Positions 27,000 through 39,393 of a stretch of DNA of 64,000 nt are shown in pieces. The position numbers and the translations under genes are program-made. Positions within the stretch are counted from its first letter, which is position 1, and each line of letters opens with the position of its first letter. The DNA is from Chrysaora quinquecirrha (taxonomy: Eukaryota; Cnidaria; Scyphozoa; Semaeostomeae; Pelagiidae): NCBI GenBank assembly GCA_014526335.1, contig JACTAT010000286.1:248001-312000 (forward strand). Reading direction: 5' to 3'. Below the pieces are notes generated by a model. It had not been told where the DNA came from, did no database searches, and saw nothing but the letters and a program-made list of their open reading frames with translations.

Positions 27000-27640
27000 A
27001 TTTGCACATGGTCACTCAAATCAAATGTCTAGATTTCTTCTGCTATCACAAACTGCCACAAATGGAAAGGTTTGATTCGTTTTCAACTTCGTGAAACTTA
27101 CAATTTTGACATTCTTCAAAGCTAAAGATTCAGCTAAGCAAGTGATGACCACAAAGCTTAAAATTTTCATTAGGCAGCATTTGTCTTCAAAATTTTGTTG
27201 CCATAACAACGTTAACAACAACAACAACAATTTTTTCTTAAGCCTCATTTTCAAGTTATTGGAAACTGTTTTAAGTTATTGAATACTGACTTAAGTCTGT
27301 TAGTTTTTTGTCAATTGCCTGTTCTTTTTGGTACAATATTAAGGAATTAAGTGACTGCTCAAGAAGTATACAATCTAGGGATACTGTACTAATGCGATTT
27401 GGAATCAGTGTTGAATTCTCTTTCAAATGAGGTATAACATGTAGTTTTGATGAGATCACAATTTTAGTCGATTTGGGCGCCCACCATTATGGATTTGCCC
27501 CCCAAAACCCCATTTCCTGGAATGGGATTGATGGGGATTTTTTTTGGTAACTACTGATACCTTTCTGCACCAACTGACGAAGTTTCAGTTTTATACTATT
27601 TTGTTCCGGGTTCCAGCTATATTTTCCCTAAAACAACTGG
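27000..27640. other. Spacer, no gene recognised
   Basis: It contains an AAC microsatellite near 27206-27232 and otherwise only short open frames without recognisable motifs. Confidence 0.4.
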
Positions 27641-27649
27641 ACTATTTTA

Positions 27650-28076
27650 GGCATATGGCCTAGCTACAAAAAACATCTAAATGATCTTCAAGTTTTACAA
27701 AAGAGAATCCTTAAGATAATATACTTTAGAGACCGCAGATATTCTACAAACAAGCTGCACAAAGAAAGCAACTTCTTGAAACTAAGCGACCTTTGCGAGT
27801 CTAAAACACTAAACTTCCCCCATGCAATAAACTTTAAAAATGATATCCTACCTGAAGCATTTAAAGACTTTTTCGTAACAAATGAAAGTAAGTATGATTA
27901 TAAAACACGCCAATGTAAGGACTTTCAAATAGAAAGACCAAATAAACTCTGGGGTGATAGAATGATCAAAAACAAAGGAGATCGCCTTTGGAGCAAACTT
28001 CCTGCATCTATTAAAAATACTTCAAATTCAAAAAATATTTAAACTAAACTAAAGTCTTACCTGATTAATGAGTTAA
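27650..28076 (+). mobile_element. LINE tail fragment (3' end of reverse-transcriptase ORF)
   Basis: One frame reads NDLQVLQKRILKIIYF, then LHKESNFLKLSDLCESK, and later LWSKLPASIKN followed by TKLKSYL. This LQ..Q.R..R.I...F opening and the 'LW..LP..I' ending are the usual C-terminus of CR1/L2/Jockey-type non-LTR retrotransposon ORF2, downstream of the reverse transcriptase. The frame is broken by a stop at 28040-28042 but resumes with LKSYL. The catalytic part of the element is absent, so this is a 5'-truncated insertion. Confidence 0.7.
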
Positions 28077-28079
28077 TCC

Positions 28080-30340
28080 TACTTCCTTCTCTAAAATAGA
28101 TTAAATGGAAGGAAATGAACGATTTATTGAATTCACTGTCAAAAACATTTCTAAGTTTGTCTTAAGAAAGAATTGAATGTTGTTTGTTCACATCATTGAC
28201 CTACAAAGGTTTTGTTTAGCTGTCTATCTTAGATCTTTAGTAGTCTAAATGCACCAAAGCTGTTATCTTTTCCCTTAGCTTTTTGGTTGGCGGTTCGAGC
28301 TAGATAGGCAATGCCTTCTCGAGTTGCATAGAATACAGTACTTATTTTAATAGTCATATTATGTTGCTTGTAAACGTAATTTGTATTCTACAAAAATAGT
28401 TTAATTGAATTGTTTCAATGAGTTGTGAAATTTGTTTGAATTTGTATGCACTATAAGCTCTAAAAGCATCCTTCTTGTTCTTGAATTTCAGTTTTGTCAA
28501 ACAATAGAGCAACAATTCTGCTGGACTGATGGGTAGACCTTTCCGAAAATTGTTTAAAAGATTTGCAGGGTTTCTAATTTGCTTTGATTTATCTAGCTTG
28601 TTTTTCGACATCTATATTTTCCTTTTCATTTTCAATGTTGTTAAACAAACATTTCTTAGAAATGTGTACCTCTGCATCACTGTCCAAAAGTTTCCTTTTG
28701 TTTTTCCCAGTATCTTCCATTACAAAGGCATATTCTGTTTAAATAGGTATTAAGTCTCATTCTATTTCTGTCACCTACAGTATCTTATATTTTGAAGTAG
28801 GAATCCTTTTTCTCTGTTTTTTTTTTCTTCTCTCTTGAAACTTCAATAATATGATTCGAGCTTCAAAATGTATAAAAATTGCTGCTAAGGAACCCACAGA
28901 TTTTTCGGGAATTAGGGTGCTTGGTTACAGAATTTTGAAAGTCACAGGGAGTCAAAGCAATGAACACCAAAGTGCGATGGGAAAATAGGCCTACCAAGAC
29001 AAGACCTTTGGTATTCAAATTTCATCCATCCCTCCTTGGCACAGTTCAGTCTAGATCATGTTTGATTTAAAAGAAAGATGTAAAGGAGAGCTGGACTAAA
29101 ACTTAAATTAGCAAATCACACTTGGGATTAGCTGGGAAAGGCACTATGTGTAGAAGTTTCAAAAATCAATTCACAATCACGTTGAAATAGGCGCCCAGCC
29201 CCGAAGCAACATTTGATCGATATCCAGCCACTGGTGGATTAAAGGGCCTATAGAAAAGCACTCAGAATGAAGAATATTAAATACAAATGCTGAAAACTTA
29301 ATAAAAGAACACTTAGCATCGTCTGAATGTGACAAAAGTCATCCTTTTTCGGTCTGTATCACATTATTTGGCATGAGATCAATTTCAAAATCACCACCTC
29401 AAAACGTGCTCGCATATCAGCATATCAGCTGGAGGTTGGGAATGACTGTTGCGTTGCGCCTCCTGTTCTATAAGCTCCCTCTATTTTACAGTCAAAGAGC
29501 CCACCCGCAGAAATCCCAATTTTACAAAGTTTCAGAAAGTTTAACGCAAATTAAAGCAAAAAAGGCAAAGACTGTTGATAGACTAACAGACGTGGTTTCC
29601 ATATAATCTTTACGATTATTTGGACCGCTGAAAAAGAAAACAGCGATCGCATTGGTCTTACAGAAACGTGTGCAAATAAACAAAGCTATCCCAATGATCA
29701 GGGTGTCTCAAAAAGGAATGTGCTTTGCTCAGGCGATACTGGATAGCTGGGCTTGCTGAAGTCGTATTGCAGCCACTCAACTGATGGTAACAATTATAAT
29801 AGAACCCCAGCTTCAGGCAATGAATAGGTTTGATTAATCTCTCACCCAAAAACTGAAAATTATGCAAAACTAAGTTAAGATCCGAAAACAACATCCCAAA
29901 TAACCCATTTATATCAAATTTCAACAAAATTGCACAACTTTTATTTTATTTTATTTTTTTTCACCCAATTTTTACTTGGTGTGTTGAAGGGTTTTAAGGA
30001 TGAAGGGTTTTAAGAGTTTTACACAAAGATGGAAAGGGTTTTAATGAAGTGGCATTGAAACTGTAGCTTAAAAATTTGAGAAAATAATTAGGGGATATAA
30101 TTGCCTCTTCTCTTGTAGGAAACACGTACTGTACTAGCAAATTTCATTTTCAATATTGGGGACCAAATGTGTTTTTGTTACTACACATTAACTACAACTA
30201 AATTGTTCAGGAAACGAACTGGAAAAGCTTTGTCGGAGAACAAAAGCATCTTGGCGTTTATCGACAAGCAAAAATCTGTCAGTCATGCAGATGCCAAGTT
30301 AGCTTAAGCATTAAACTGCATTGCTTGCGTAATCAGTCTA
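28080..30340. other. Spacer, no gene recognised
   Basis: About 2.3 kb of AT-rich DNA carries only short shadow frames. A TTTTA-type simple tract lies at 29940-29960, and near 29980-30045 there are a few copies of gggttttaa. I see no family motif. Confidence 0.4.
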
Positions 30341-30343
30341 TTA

Positions 30344-31421
30344 GACCAGGCAGTGATGGGGGGCTATCGTCCCCCAAAGGCGAAATAAACGAGACCACTT
30401 TAGTTTGGTCAATTTTGGGACGCTGATTCCGAAAATCAATGTTATACGGGCAATTTCCGGGAACTTCGGCCTCGTTTCGGTATTCGAAGTTCCGTTTGCG
30501 ACGTTTAGCCACAGCGAACTCCCAAGACGTAGCGTGATACAATGTAATGTACATAGCTTGACTCCCGTGATACAGATTTTGTTTAAATGGGTCCTTAATA
30601 CACAAGACAAGATGTTTTTGGCTACTGAGGCATGAATGCGACAGCAGAGCCTCGTTTTCGTGCTTGAAATTAGCAGTGATAATATCATGAAGTCGTTTGT
30701 AGAATTTTTAAGGAGATACTGTCGCAAGCCATAGCGCTCTACGCTAGATTTATTGTAAGCCTGCTTACGACTCATTCAACTATACCAAGCATAGCTACGT
30801 CGGCCCAGAACTTAACTTCTAATACATAAAAATAGTCAAATAAGATAAATTAAAAGAAATCGTCATCAAGATATTCCGCAAAATCGTCCTCTACAGCAGA
30901 TTCCTCCCATTCTACAGTTTCGTTCTTTCATGGTTCTCTTCATCAAAATCGATGAGAAGCTCGGTGATATCTTCAGGATAGCAAAGATCGCTTCATACGA
31001 CACGTCCGTACTCGTCCCAACCGCGATGTACAGCATTGTCAAGATTAGGCATTGAGGAATTCACATTTCCAAAAATAAAGGCAACGTAATTTTCCCGCAT
31101 TAGATGCAACTGCAGGTTGGTCTTGCAGAATAGTAAGATGCTAAGATCAACAATTTTCCCTTCCTTTTCAAACTTTTCAACAAACAGCTTGTATTGTAGG
31201 GCATCAACTGACCTGACTCTTTGCTTGCCATATTATCTACGAACATAGCTATCTCTCTATCTGTTGGCAGAGTTGATTTGAAGGATATGCCATGTTGCCT
31301 AACTCGCAAAATATGTCAACGTAGTCAGCTCGCTTCAGTATTGTTTCCAGACGACTGTCCTTCCTTTTCCAAAAAAACTTGATACATAAGCGTTACGAGA
31401 GAAGGCGTGCATTCCGATGAT
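30344..31421 (-). repeat. Left arm of fold-back element, with gene fragment
   Basis: Read on the minus strand it contains RQHGISFKSTLPTDREIAMF (31309-31240) and, further out, frames matching the right arm. The outer end includes ggggggctatcgtccccc, a small palindrome next to the terminus. Confidence 0.85.
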
Positions 31422-31594
31422 TGCTTTCTTTTGTTCATCTTGGTGGTAGCCTAGATGTTGTCATATCAATTATCTTTCTATTTTTTTCAGTTCCATTGTT
31501 GATAAGGACTTGAACACCCCAAAAATTATGCACCAAGAAAAGAACCAGAATATCTATATCAAATAATACCATGGAATACCTTACCATGACAGCG

Positions 31595-32672
31595 TCATCG
31601 GAATGCACGCCTTCTCTGGTAACGCTTATGTATCAAATTTTTTTGGAAAGGGGAGGAAAGTCTTCTGGAAACAATACTGAAGCGAGCTGACTACGTTGAC
31701 ATATTTTGCGAGTTAGGCAACATGGCATATCCTTCAAATCAACTCTGCCAACAGATAGAGAGATAGCTATGTTTTCATAGATAATATGGCAAGCAAAGAG
31801 TCAGGTCAGTTGATGCCCTACAATACAAGCTGTTTGTTGAAAAGTGTGAAAAGGAAGGGAAAATTCTTGATCTTAGCATCTTACTATTCTGCAAGACCAA
31901 CCTGCAGTTGCATCTAATGCGGGAAAACTACGTTGCCTTTATTTTTGGAAATGTGAATTCCTCAATGCCTAATCTTGACAATGCTGTACATCGCGGTTTG
32001 GACGAGTACGGACGTGTCGTATGAAGTGATCTTTGCTATCCTGAAGATATCACCGAGCTTCTCATCGATTTTGATGAAGAGAACCATGAAAGAACGAAAC
32101 TGTAGAATGGGAGGAATCTGCTGTAGAGGACGATTTTGCGGAATATCTTGATGACGATTTCTTTTAATTTATCTTATTTGACTATTTTTATGTATTAGAA
32201 GTTAAGTTCTGGCCCGACGTAGCTATGCTATGTATAGGTGAATGAGTCGTAAGCATTCTTACAATAAATCTAGCGTAGAGTGCTATGGCTTGCGACAGTA
32301 TCTCCTTAAAAATTCTACAAACGACTTCATGATATTATCACTGCTAATTTCGAGCACGAAAACGAGGCTCTGCTGTCGCATTCATGCCTCAGTAGCCAAA
32401 AACATCTTGTCTTGTGTATTAAGGACCCATTTAAACAAAATCTGTATCACGGGAGTCAAGCTTTGTACATTACATTGTATCACGCTACACCTCGGGAGTT
32501 GCTGTGGCTAAACGTCATAAACGGAACTTCGAATACCGAAACGAGGCCGAAGTTCCCGGAAATTGCCCGTATAACATTGATATTCGGAATCAGCGTCCCA
32601 AAATTGACCAAACTAAAGTGGTCTCGTTTATTTCGCCTTTGGGGGACGATAGCCCCCCTTCACCGCCTGGTC
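31595..32672 (+). repeat. Right arm of fold-back element, with gene fragment
   Basis: Read outward on the plus strand it contains stretches similar to the left arm, including LPTDREIAMF, PEDITELLIDFDEENHE and an acidic end EWEESAVEDDFAEYLDDDFF followed by a stop at about 32164-32167. These lie in more than one frame, so the copy is broken. I do not recognise the protein. It looks like a captured gene end rather than a transposase. Confidence 0.8.
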
Positions 32673-33060
32673 TATATCAAATGGTCTTATTTTCTTCCTG
32701 TGCAGGGGAAAATATGAGCTGCCCCTTTCGCACCTAAATTTTTGTGGAAATTGAACTTCCTTCAGAGAATTGAACTTCCTCTCACCAGCCAATGTCTGTT
32801 GCTCAGTAGTTTGCTTTGCTACTATTCTGAAGCTTCTCTTAGGTTAATCACTCTCACCAGCCAACCACCATTGCTCGGTGGTTTGGTGCGTTACTACTCC
32901 TGCTTGTCCTCTCTGGTCTTTGGTTTATTCTGTACATTAGGTATTTGGCTTCAGATGTTTTTGTCAAGTGTGCCTTCTTGTTCAAGGCTTGCACTGTTGA
33001 TTAACTTGTAAATAGTTTTTTTTTAGGCTCTGTTTTTATTCAATTGCTGTAGTAATATTA

Positions 33061-33783
33061 GACTGATTACATTCCTCCCACTCTTTCGGAAACAGCTCAT
33101 AACAACTACAACAACATAATAGCTGTTTCCTCAGAGTGGGACTCATAATCTATAAGTCAAAAAGTCGGCCTGATATGCCAACTTTCTGGCATATCCAATC
33201 AGAATGCAGAACAGCCCGAATCTACAGCAGTGATTGGCTTATCTATTACTCCCACCTTTTCCATCTCTAGTTTCCCCAATGGCCGCTAAGCTTGAGCAGC
33301 TTCGCCACAGCTTTTTCGGGCAGAAAAGACAACCTTCCACCTGTATATACATAATCCCCATACTAATAGTTAATAAAACGTTCGTTTTAGTACTAATGAT
33401 TTCGTTTTAATTTTGAGAGCAAAAGTACGAATTTAGAGACGTTTTAGGGTCGGCTGTCAAGTCAAATTTTAGGCCGCTCGGATGACATAGCTTTCGCGTG
33501 CGAAAAGAGGAATTAATGAACTTGGATGCATTTTGGGCTCAAATGAAGTTAGGAGAAGCATTTTTCTCTGCACAACTAAATTTTTTTGTATGTTGCAAAC
33601 CGAAAAATACAGATTTGGGCAAGTTTTAGGGTCAGTAGTCGGGAAATTTTGTTAGGCCATCCTTCACACCAGAACGAGGTTCGTGAAAATTAGGCCGACT
33701 TTTTGACTGTTTGTTTATGAGTCGTAGTTGGAGTGGGGTGGTGGGGTGTGGAGGAGCGTAGACTACGACGAATGTAATAAGTC
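33061..33783. mobile_element. Non-autonomous inverted-repeat element (MITE-like), 723 bp
   Basis: The left end reads TA-gactgattacattc and the right end, inverted, TA-gacttattacattc. TA occurs just outside both ends (33059-33060, 33784-33785). The inverted repeat continues inward, less perfectly, to agtcaaaaagtcggcct at 33157-33173, matched by its inverse at 33691-33707. No coding capacity is seen. Its termini differ from those of the fold-back element just upstream, so it is a separate family. Confidence 0.75.
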
Positions 33784-34107
33784 TATAGTAATATTTGATT
33801 GGGGTTAGTATTTCTAGGCTTTGTTAGATCCTGATGTGATTGTATATTGCTACATGTCAAAAATATATAGCTTATTTGCTTCAGATGTTTTCATGTAGTC
33901 TGAAGCTTCTCTTTTTATCTACAATCTTAGACAAAACTGTCAAGACGATCTCAAACTTAACTGTGTTGACTGACAAAACCAACCCCCTCCCCCCAAATAA
34001 GTGTTGATTTTGGCAAAAAAACATTTCAGGATCGATTAACTGTCTTTCCTTAACAAATTAAAACCAACTAGCTCATGCCCGTCTCTGACCACTGCCTTAG
34101 AAGGACC

Positions 34108-34165
34108 TCAGCCTCAAGGACCTCTGCCTCAAGGACCTCCGCCTCAACAACCTCTGCCTCTCCGC
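34108..34165 (+). repeat. Short tandem repeat, cctcaaggacctc type
   Basis: Four imperfect copies of a 15-bp motif (cctcaaggacctctg and variants) lie in tandem. They sit just upstream of the 51-bp minisatellite and share its C/T-rich strand composition. Confidence 0.7.
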
Positions 34166-34486
34166 TTAGCTCCTAGTTTCTAATATTTAGTATTTGTCCT
34201 TGGTCCTAATCTAGGGTCCCCTATCATAGTGCCAATCCCAGTTCTGTTCCTCTGTTTTAGTCCAAGGTCCTTAGTCCACAATAATGTTCTAAAGTTTCAA
34301 ATTAGTCAGTGTACAGCAGTTTTCTTTGCCTATCGTCCGTTCCTTAAATAGTCCTGAAATAAATGATGCTTTTCAGCCCCATCGCTTGGTCAGTCTTGGT
34401 CAGTCTTGTTATTGTTCAGATCTGCAATCCTGTTCGCTGGTCCTGTCCCTCAGTGTTGGTATTGTTCATGTTCCTTTGTTCTTCAG

Positions 34487-34846
34487 TCCTAAAATTACGC
34501 ATGGTCTTCAGTCCCATTCATTAGTCCTCTTCCTCAGTCATGAAATTACCCATAGTATTCAGTCCCATTCCCTGGTCCTCTTCCTCAGTCCTGAAATTAC
34601 TCATGGTCTTCGGTACCGTTCCTTAGTCCTGTTCCTCAGTCTTAAAAATTACTCCTGGTCTTCATTCTTGTTCTTTAATCCTGTTCCTCAGTCCTGAAAT
34701 TACTCATGGTCTTCAGTCCCATTCCTTAGTTCTGTCCGTCAGCCCTGAAATTACTCATGGTCTTCAGTCCTGTTCCTTGGTCCTCTTCCTCTGTCCTGAA
34801 ATTACTCATGGTCTTCAGTCTTGTTGCTTAGTCCTGTACCTCAGTC
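34487..34846 (+). repeat. 51-bp minisatellite, about 7 copies
   Basis: Copies begin near 34487, 34538, 34589, 34640, 34692, 34743 and 34794, each starting like tcctgaaattactcatgg. The period is 51 bp (one copy has 52). Because 51 is a multiple of three, one frame reads a repeating 17-residue peptide (PEITHGLQSHSLVLFLS-like) until the 52-bp copy breaks it. I take the open frame as a by-product of the period. Confidence 0.9.
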
Positions 34847-35468
34847 TTTTCCTTGTGGTAGTTGATCTTTCTCAGTCCTGTTTAATACTGCATAGTTAGA
34901 TACTGCTATCCAGCAAGCTTGTATTTCAGGTTGGCATTTGGTTATGTTGGCTTTCAGATGCACTCTTCGCAGAAGGGTTTTTGTTTTGCTTTGAATGAAA
35001 TGCAAATCTGAATAAGCTTTTCAAATCCGGTAATGGCATTTTGTTTCAATTCAAAGGGGTAAAAGCATTAACACAATGCAATTCAAGCCGGTTGACTGAA
35101 TTTTCCTGTAAAAATCAACCTTAAATCGTTTTAGATGTAGAAAAATTGTTATTTCCCAGTAAATAATCCAAGTATACATGAAATTTAGTAGATATATTGA
35201 ATCAGCTTTATTACTTGTAGTCATTGTCATGAAGTAAGAAGACTTTAACATACAGTAAGCCAGTAATCTACATCTAGGGTGTAGACAAAAGATTCTAATT
35301 GGGCAAGACAATGCCTTGTGACAAAAGAGGGGGTATTTTCGCTGTTTACCCCAGGAACGATAGCAGTTAGTAAAGATTTGGCAAGCAATTCAAATACTTT
35401 TTTGCATCATATGGGAGGATGATCAAATCAAGCATGAAAACACAAACAGCATTGCAAGGGCAAGCCAA

Positions 35469-35826
35469 TTGTTTGACTTAGTGAATGAGCACCTTTGCAA
35501 CAGCTATAACATCAACATCAAAGCGATAATATGTCGCTACAATGTAGAAGTTGTCACCATGCTCTTGTACTGGGGTGAAACATGGACTATATATGAACAA
35601 CATATAAGACTGCTTAACGCTTTCCACAAAAAATGCATGCGAATCATAATCACAGTCAAGTGGCAAGACCATATCCCAAATGAAGAAGTTTGCAAGCAGG
35701 CTGGTCTGCCTGAAGTAGGAATCATCCTTCCCTGAAGAATATTGCGTTGGGCTGGGAACATCATACAAATGGAGGGTGAACGACTCTCAAAGCTGGTGAA
35801 GCGCTTTGAAAGGGACTTGTCAAATT
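35469..35826 (+). mobile_element. LINE tail fragment (RTE/CR1-like ORF2 end)
   Basis: The frame reads LLYWGETWTIYEQHI, then NAFHKKCMRIIITVKWQDHIPN and RILRWAGNIIQMEGERL. This is the common 'LLYG.E.W......L..FH..CLR.I..I.W.D...N' followed by 'RWAGH..RM' ending of non-LTR retrotransposon ORF2. A TGA at 35733-35735 interrupts the frame, which then continues to about 35826. The polymerase core is missing, so this is a truncated, dead copy. Confidence 0.75.
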
Positions 35827-35829
35827 GAT

Positions 35830-37380
35830 TGTCGAACAATTTAATAATTAGCATGAATAATATGCAATTTAATAATATGCAATTTGAACAACTCAAATTT
35901 TTCCATCATTTACATCTTTGTACTTAAATCTAAAGTGGCAGCTGCATCTAAGAAACACAGGGCAACATCACAGCTTCGCAAGTCAAGCACTTCAGATCTT
36001 GGGCATTGCAAAACAAACTTAGACCAGGATAATGACAAGTGTTGTGATCAGTTTTCCAGCACTTTTGTGAAAAAGAGGGAGGACAAAATGACCCATACTG
36101 TGAAAGAATTAGCTAATAGCTATTTATAGAGTGAATTACATCATTATTCCTTCCTTGGAAAATGACAGCATATGGTTCCTTGTTTTGTTTTATTTGCTGA
36201 TGGTATATATTTGGGTTTGAAATTTCAGTTCAGTTAGTTGCTGATTCAACTTTAGAGAGAACAGACTTCAAGATGACCACCTTATTCACAATCAAGGATT
36301 CTTATAGAATGAACTAAAAATCATTCCCAAAGCAAGCAAGAAATCACAATTCATGCTACAGTATGAGAAAAAGGATGACAAAAACGTCTGCTTTAAATGT
36401 GATAAAGTACAACCAAGAAGATTTCTATCATATGTCTACAATGCTTGCACCAAAAGAAATTGAAGTGGGGAGGCTGCTGTTTGCTGATCCAATAGAACGA
36501 GATGAACAACTTGCTGATTCACAGAGCAAAATGAACAACATAAAAACATGACAAAATATGGCCAAAACCTGAAAATATCACCAACACAATATCACAACAG
36601 CTACTGGATGACTTCAAAAATCGAAGAAAATCTTTATACAGATTTTTCTGAGTTTTAAATCAGAAGAATTGTGTATGATTTGGAGATGCAGCAAATCCTC
36701 AGTTCTACCATGATGATAAAAATAATGAATACTCTACGGCTGAAAGAAACGAGAGATACTCTCCGCTTCTTCTACCAAAAATAGAAATCAGATACAATAA
36801 CAACATTTCTTAAAAAATCTCTTCAGAGATGAAGGCAAAGGACACATTGGCTAAAACAATGTGCGGGCTTTTTGCCAAACATCACAAGGCGATGAGTGAG
36901 GCATAAAAGAATGCACTAAAGCACACGAAAGCATGGCTAAAACCTTATACTAATAATTCTGACAAAATCTATAAAACGGCAGAAAAAATGGCCTTGGATA
37001 AGCATATACAATACCATTTCACAAGAGAGCACCCTACGTCTGGTGCCAGATGTCCAAGAGAATAAAAATAAAAAATCGTTGAGAACATGATAAAACTGTA
37101 CCTTTAAATATGTCATTACATATTATCTCTATACTATAAAGTTGTTCTTGTATATATATTTCTCATTGTCTTGTTCTTTTGCTTCGACATTTCTCTTTTT
37201 CCTGTTATATTCCGATCATCGGTCTCAAAATTAAAATTTTTGCCAATAGTACCTATCAGAAAACCGGTGTTTAAGAACTCACACAATAATACATGCCTTA
37301 GAAAACGGCACGCAAGGTCAAAGCAACACAAATCTTCAGTGCAAAAATAACTCAAAAGAGAGGTTAAAAGCACTTATAAA
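35830..37380. other. Spacer with unrecognised short frames
   Basis: Short plus-strand frames at 35884-36129 and 36363-36551, and a Lys/Ala-rich stretch at about 36830-37060, have no family motif that I recognise. They may be old transposon remains. Confidence 0.35.
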
Positions 37381-37389
37381 AACAAAAAC

Positions 37390-37858
37390 TACAGCATTCT
37401 CAATTTGAGCAATAGGGTTATTACACCAGAACAAATATCTGTTCTAAATAAGGGGCTATCATTCCTAATGACCCCTAAACCAGTACAGGCATATACTGCA
37501 AAAAGGGATTTCCTAGAATTCAAAAGAAGAATGATGATACACTATCACTTAAAAGTGATTTGGATAACAACACAACAACACCCTTCAGGGGAGAATCTAT
37601 ATGGCAACCAGATAAGGTTGATAATGCTAATGTTTATAAATACCTTGGAGAGGTTGAAAGAGATATCGTTTGCCTCTTCTCCAAAAATCATGATGATACT
37701 CCGAATCTCAGATATGAAGAAAAAGAAGCTCTCAGTCAATTAAAAAATATGCATGATATATCTATATCAAAAGCAGATAAAGGTGGAAGGATAGTTCTTT
37801 GGCCTAAACAAATGTACCTTTTGACAAATTTGTGTACATTGGAAATAACACAACTTTA
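37390..37858 (+). mobile_element. Penelope-like element fragment (N-terminal part)
   Basis: Two frames join across a shift near 37550. The first reads NLSNRVITPEQISVLNKGLS, then TPKPVQAYTAKRDFLEFKRR. The second reads PFRGESIWQPDKV, then LRYEEKEALSQLKN and ISISKADKGGRIVLWPK. The order 'LS...LT..E...L.KGL.F.PTP' then 'L...E..AL..L.....I.I..ADKG..V.V' is typical of the region before the reverse transcriptase in Penelope-like elements. Nothing of the polymerase or GIY-YIG nuclease follows, so the copy is truncated. Confidence 0.65.
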
Positions 37859-38028
37859 AAATATCATAAAGATAAGATCTTCAAGAATAATGTCAGTGTG
37901 TAGCTAACATGCTAACTTTCCCCTTGACCATTTTCTTGATGATGTTCATAGTCTACCCATGACTACCCTCCTGTTGTGAAATTTGCATTTTTTGGTGTAT
38001 TTGTGTTCTGCCAAGCCGGCTCATCATA

Positions 38029-38075
38029 GTATAGCTAGTATAGTATAGCTGAGTATAGTGGAGTATAGCTGAGTC
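38029..38075 (+). repeat. Short tandem gtatagct motifs
   Basis: About five degenerate copies of agtatagctg lie just upstream of the old LINE. They could be part of its 5' untranslated region, but no function can be shown. Confidence 0.5.
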
Positions 38076-38329
38076 ATGGTGGCGGTAGCACGTGTTTGTG
38101 TGCTCTTAGCTCTTTTCGGCTTTTTGGCTTTCGTAAAATTCCAAAATCCGAATTTCTGCAAAAGTGGTTTATTCGAAGGATTTAGTATCAATATTTTTCA
38201 AACTCGAATTCAGTCAGATGGGAAATCTAGTAAAGATTGGTTAAAACGTGTTGTTTCAAAGTGTGGTAGATAATTCGGTGGTATCTGCCAGCCTAGGTTC
38301 AAATGTTGCCCTTGCATGATGTTTTCTCT

Positions 38330-39393
38330 TTCTTTTATTTTGTTGCTTGGTAGTGATGTTGAGCTCGATCCTGGGCCAATTACTAGATTGAATAATAATC
38401 AGGGTGTTAATGAAAATGATTCAGATGAACAAGAAGTTTTTGTTGAAGCCTTCTCGTGTTTTGTCAGGAAGTAGAAGAATGTCAGATACAGATGGAAGTT
38501 TGTCAATTCTAGCGTTTCTTCATGATCTGAAAGAAGGACAAAATCGCATTCTGGATAACCAGCAATTCATTTTATCATGAATGGATAAATTGGAGTCTGA
38601 TTATGTTGGAGTAAGGGATGAAGTTTGACACAGTACGTGTGGATGCTGCTGAAATCATGAATGTGCAAATGAAAGAAGATATTTTCAGCAACAGATGCGG
38701 GATCAAGATTTGAATTTCTTATTGGAAAAGCAAGAAAAATACTCAAGGAAAAGATCAGTAAGGGTTCTAAATGTGGAAGGGGCAGAAAATGAAAAAATTC
38801 AAGATGTCGCGATTAAGAAACTGAAAGATGAAACCAATACAGATATTACACCGGAGGAAATCGACATCGTTCATTGAGTTGGGCATAAGCAGGAAGGTAA
38901 GCATCATGCGATCCTTATAAAATTTCTTTCTCTTACTGTAAATCTAAAGAAAAAGTCATGAAACGGAAAAAGGAAGCAAAGGATATCAAAATTTTTGAAG
39001 ATTTGGCTCCCAGTATAAAGCGTATGTTGGACTCTTTACATGTTAACAGAATACCTCTCCACCTTGAAAGTATCTGGACTACCCACAGACGTATCAAATT
39101 TAAGTATTATAATAATAAACATATCTTTGAAATCAGAAGTTTCTCGGATTTCAATAACTTGATGGGTGCTTATAATGTGGGATAGGATATTTGCCGAGAT
39201 GGCTTCACTTTTTCTGACTTAATTATGCTGACGTTTTCAACTTCAAAAAACAGTAAGTCTAGTATAAATAACTTCAATCGACTTTTCCTTCCTATTTGTA
39301 TCTGGAATTTTAACAGTTCTAAGGTTCAGCATATCAAGGACACAAATGACGATGCCTTTTTCAAGATTTTAAATTCTACCCTGGTAGAAAAAG
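38330..39393 (+). mobile_element. LINE, 5' part: ORF1 remnant and ORF2 start, interrupted at 39394
   Basis: LLLGSDVELDPGP (about 38341-38380) is the L2/CR1-type leader peptide motif. ORF1 follows from ATG 38479 (MSDTDGSLSILAFLHDLKEG) and, through several stops and shifts, reaches SVRVLNVEGAENEKIQD, TPEEIDIVH and IFEDLAPSIKRML near 39184. This is the pattern of the L1-type ORF1 RNA-binding domain. A new frame from 39225 contains LPICIWNFN, the expected start of the ORF2 endonuclease. The sequence is cut by CATGG-rich repeats at 39394, and the 3' half of a LINE in the same orientation resumes at 53218. Confidence 0.65.

Larger units (their letters stand above)
30344..32672. mobile_element. Fold-back DNA element with ~1.08 kb inverted arms
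   Basis: The left end reads TA-gaccaggcagtga with gggggct, and the right end is its inverse, gcctggtc-TA. TA occurs immediately outside both ends, at 30342-30343 and 32673-32674, as expected of a TA target duplication. The two arms (30344-31421 and 31595-32672) are inverted copies of each other with few differences, separated by about 173 bp. No transposase is seen, so it would be non-autonomous. The arms carry a coding-like gene fragment, which is unusual for a simple MITE. Confidence 0.85.

Noticed and set aside
30405..30635. 76-codon plus-strand frame in the left fold-back arm
   Set aside because: It is the reverse complement of the better coding-like frame shared with the right arm.
32742..33011. 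89-codon hydrophobic frame with membrane-like runs
   Set aside because: It has no homology, no splice context and no conservation partner, and lies between two transposable elements. It is a chance frame in T-rich DNA.
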